A DNA stretch of 45,901 bases from Corallococcus carmarthensis (GTDB lineage Bacteria > Myxococcota > Myxococcia > Myxococcales > Myxococcaceae): the NCBI RefSeq assembly GCF_003611695.1, contig NZ_RAWE01000063.1, positions 1-45,901 on the forward strand. The letters run 5' to 3'. The notes under the pieces are model-generated. The model was not told where the DNA came from. It made no database searches and saw only the letters and a list, made by a program, of their open reading frames with translations. A program made the translations under genes and the position numbers. Shown here piece by piece: positions 44,184 through 45,901 of this stretch (positions are counted from its first letter, which is position 1; each line of letters starts with the position of its first letter).

Positions 44184-44726
44184 ATGTCTTACGCGTCCTT
44201 CCTCGCGGTGGCGGCCGGCCTGTCGCTCTCCGCCTGCTCCTCGTCGTCCTTCCTCACGGAGGTCCAGGGCGAGGCGACGGTGCCCGCGAGCCCCGCGGGG
44301 ACCCCCACGCTCCTGAATGCCTTTCCCGCCATCAGCAGCTTCTCGGCGCTGGACTTCAACGAGAACCAGGACTTCAAGAACCGCGACGTCACCAAGGACG
44401 AGGTGACGCGCGTGCAGGTGAAGTCGATGACGCTCAAGATCCTGAGCCCCAACGAGCAGGACTTCGGCTTCCTGGACTCACTGGAGGCCGTGGCCCGCGC
44501 GGGAAACTCCGAGTCGCGCTTCGCGTCCCGCGAAGGTATCGCGGGCATGGGCCTGCGCCCGCCCAACCCCACGGTGGGGTTGAACACGGACGGGAGCCTG
44601 GACTTGAGGCCCTACGTGGCCGCGCCCAGCATGGCCATCATCCTGCGCGGCTCGGGGCGCCTGCCGGAGCGCGAGGTGCGCGTGCAGGCCACGGTGGTGT
44701 TGGAGGTGGAGGGCGGCCTGCTCTAG
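44184..44726 (+). CDS. Lipoprotein of unknown function
   Basis: The ATG at 44184 starts 180 residues with a compact lipoprotein leader (SYASFLAVAAGLSLSAC, Cys18). The mature part is beta-rich: FSALDFNENQDFKNRDVTKDEVTRV, MTLKILSPNEQDFGFLD and a C-terminal strand VQATVVLEVEGGLL. The layout resembles small lipoproteins of about 180 residues that are widespread in Deltaproteobacteria, without a name I can assign. It is divergent from the barrel gene and converges on the coiled-coil gene. Confidence 0.8.
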   Translation: MSYASFLAVAAGLSLSACSSSSFLTEVQGEATVPASPAGTPTLLNAFPAISSFSALDFNENQDFKNRDVTKDEVTRVQVKSMTLKILSPNEQDFGFLDSLEAVARAGNSESRFASREGIAGMGLRPPNPTVGLNTDGSLDLRPYVAAPSMAIILRGSGRLPEREVRVQATVVLEVEGGLL

Positions 44727-44745
44727 CGGCGCCCCCGCTGCTTCT

Positions 44746-45789
44746 TCAGGGCGCCAGCGTCTTCGCGCGGTGCTCCAGCGCGCCCGCGCGCCCGTCCAGG
44801 TCGCGCGCCAGGGATTCCAGCCGCGCGGCTTCCTGCTCCAGCGAGGAGAGGTCCTCCGGGCCGCCCGCGGCCAGCGCCTGGGCGCGCACCGGGTCCACCT
44901 GGGGCCGCCGGTCGCTGGCGGTGACGGTCGGCGGTGACGGCCCGCCCGCGGTCGGGTTGCCCCCAACCCCCGGACCGGGATCAGAGTAGTTCGGCGTCTC
45001 CGCCATGTCGTCCGTGGTCACCACCGGCAGCCGGCTGCCGCCGCCCCGCTGGGTGGGCGCCACCTGCAGGCCCTGGTCGCCCGACGTGCGCAGGCGCAGG
45101 CGCCGGTCCTGGTCGTCGAACATGGACTCCTCGCCCAGGAAGTCGTTCATGCGCCGGTCCAGGTCGCGCTCCTCGCGCACCTCGGTGATGCGCGCCTTCA
45201 GGGCCTGGAGCCGCTGGCGCACCTTGTCCTGGCTGTCGCGCAGCGCGTCCGCCTGCGCGAGCAGGTCCTCTGGATCATCCCCGCGCGCCGCGCCCTCCAG
45301 CGCCGGCACCTGGGAGGCGGGCAGCGCCGCGCGCACGGCATCGCGCTCGCCGCGCACCGACCGCATCTGTTCCACCAGCCGCGCCCGCTCCGCCCGGTCC
45401 GTCGTCGCGTCCCACGCCGCGCGCAGCCGCGTCAGCTCCTGGGACAGCGCGCCGTGCAGCGCCAGGTGCGCGCGCTCCACCTCGCCGTCCGCGCCGGACA
45501 CCGACTGAGCCAGCCCCGTGAGCTCCCCGCTCAGCTCCTGCGAGCGGCGCAGCGCGGACTCCAGCTCGTTGCCCGGCGTGAGCTTTCCCTGGCGCTGGGC
45601 CTTGAGGGCTTCGATGCGCGCGGCCAGGCCATTGAGTTCGTCGCGCAGCCCCTGCTGCCGGGTGCGCAGGGTGCGAACCTCCGTGCGCGCCGCCTGCGCC
45701 TTCGCGCGCGCCTGCTCCAGGCCGGACATCGCCCCGGCGGGAGCGGCCACGAACAGGCACAGGAGGAGGGGGAGGGCACGCAACATCAT
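44746..45789 (-). CDS. Exported coiled-coil protein
   Basis: A 347-residue protein with a Sec signal (LRALPLLLCLFVAAPAGA-M). The start may be ATG 45789 or 45786; neither has a clear ribosome site. Residues about 24-215 are almost continuous Glu/Arg/Ala/Leu coiled coil. A Gly/Pro/Thr-rich, probably disordered linker follows (SDPGPGVGGNPTAGGPSPP), then a short final coiled coil (LEQEAARLESLARDLD). It should be periplasmic and elongated, perhaps structural. The last 112 bases of the window beyond its start hold no further gene I can see. Confidence 0.85.
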   Translation of the reverse strand: MMLRALPLLLCLFVAAPAGAMSGLEQARAKAQAARTEVRTLRTRQQGLRDELNGLAARIEALKAQRQGKLTPGNELESALRRSQELSGELTGLAQSVSGADGEVERAHLALHGALSQELTRLRAAWDATTDRAERARLVEQMRSVRGERDAVRAALPASQVPALEGAARGDDPEDLLAQADALRDSQDKVRQRLQALKARITEVREERDLDRRMNDFLGEESMFDDQDRRLRLRTSGDQGLQVAPTQRGGGSRLPVVTTDDMAETPNYSDPGPGVGGNPTAGGPSPPTVTASDRRPQVDPVRAQALAAGGPEDLSSLEQEAARLESLARDLDGRAGALEHRAKTLAP

Positions 45790-45901
45790 CGGGGGAACAC
45801 CGTCAGCAAGGCGGATGCCAGTCCTTCCCTCCTACCCCGTTCCCTGGCCCCACGGAAAGCGCCGTGGTTCCGGGCACCTGCACGAGCAGGGTGGGGCGGG
45901 G

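Overview
The window is very GC-rich (about 70%), densely coded, and shows strong G/C bias at third codon positions. The gene families point to a myxobacterium of the Myxococcus/Corallococcus group. These include DUF2381, DUF6310 and DUF5953 proteins, membrane-anchored Hanks-type kinases, an NtrC-like regulator, many lipoproteins, a secreted chitinase and a DUF3857/transglutaminase/TPR giant. The assignment rests on gene content and remembered family distribution, not on a search. About 44 genes are supported. I see no rRNA, tRNA, insertion sequence, phage or CRISPR array.

Layout. 1-5.7 kb: an exported protein cut by the window edge, a coiled-coil lipoprotein, a histidine kinase and sigma54-type response regulator pair overlapping by ATGA, and an L,D-transpeptidase lipoprotein. 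5.7-7.6 kb (minus): YjbQ-family protein, serine esterase and cyclophilin lipoprotein. 7.6-14.8 kb (plus): a tightly packed seven-gene cluster. It encodes S-adenosylmethionine decarboxylase, a DUF4178 zinc-ribbon membrane protein, a 53-residue protein, a DUF350 membrane protein, a membrane-fused spermidine synthase, a Tat-type FAD oxidoreductase and an exported threonine-aldolase-like PLP enzyme. 14.8-15.3 kb: a cupin.

15.5-21.3 kb (minus): an accessory-looking block with a pseudokinase, a DUF2381-kinase pair, and a DUF6310 lipoprotein overlapping a DUF5953 gene. The last two are a candidate contact-dependent toxin and its immunity protein. 21.4-23.3 kb (minus): arsR-acr3-arsC arsenic resistance, with a perfect inverted repeat at the arsR start. 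23.6-26.9 kb (plus): a polytopic membrane protein and a fused trehalose-6-phosphate synthase/phosphatase.

26.9-33 kb (minus): a large exported protein of unknown function and the DUF3857 giant. 33.2-37.7 kb (minus): chitin/GlcNAc genes (sugar-isomerase-domain deaminase, nagA, GH18 chitinase). A 101-bp tandem duplication has left a truncated nagA relic between the first two. 37.9-39.6 kb: DUF3817, zinc-finger membrane and Uma2 proteins. 39.6-42.6 kb (minus): ComF-type phosphoribosyltransferase, RtcB-type ligase, RlmH, and RsfS with a histone-like basic tail. 42.7-45.8 kb: a TPR protein, a predicted outer-membrane barrel, a lipoprotein and an exported coiled-coil protein.

The two most interesting blocks are the polyamine/membrane cluster (7.6-14.8 kb) and the DUF6310/DUF5953 pair (19.6-21.3 kb). 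In the first, cytosolic aminopropyl donor production is coupled to membrane proteins and two apparently exported cofactor enzymes. The second has the architecture of myxobacterial lipoprotein toxins.
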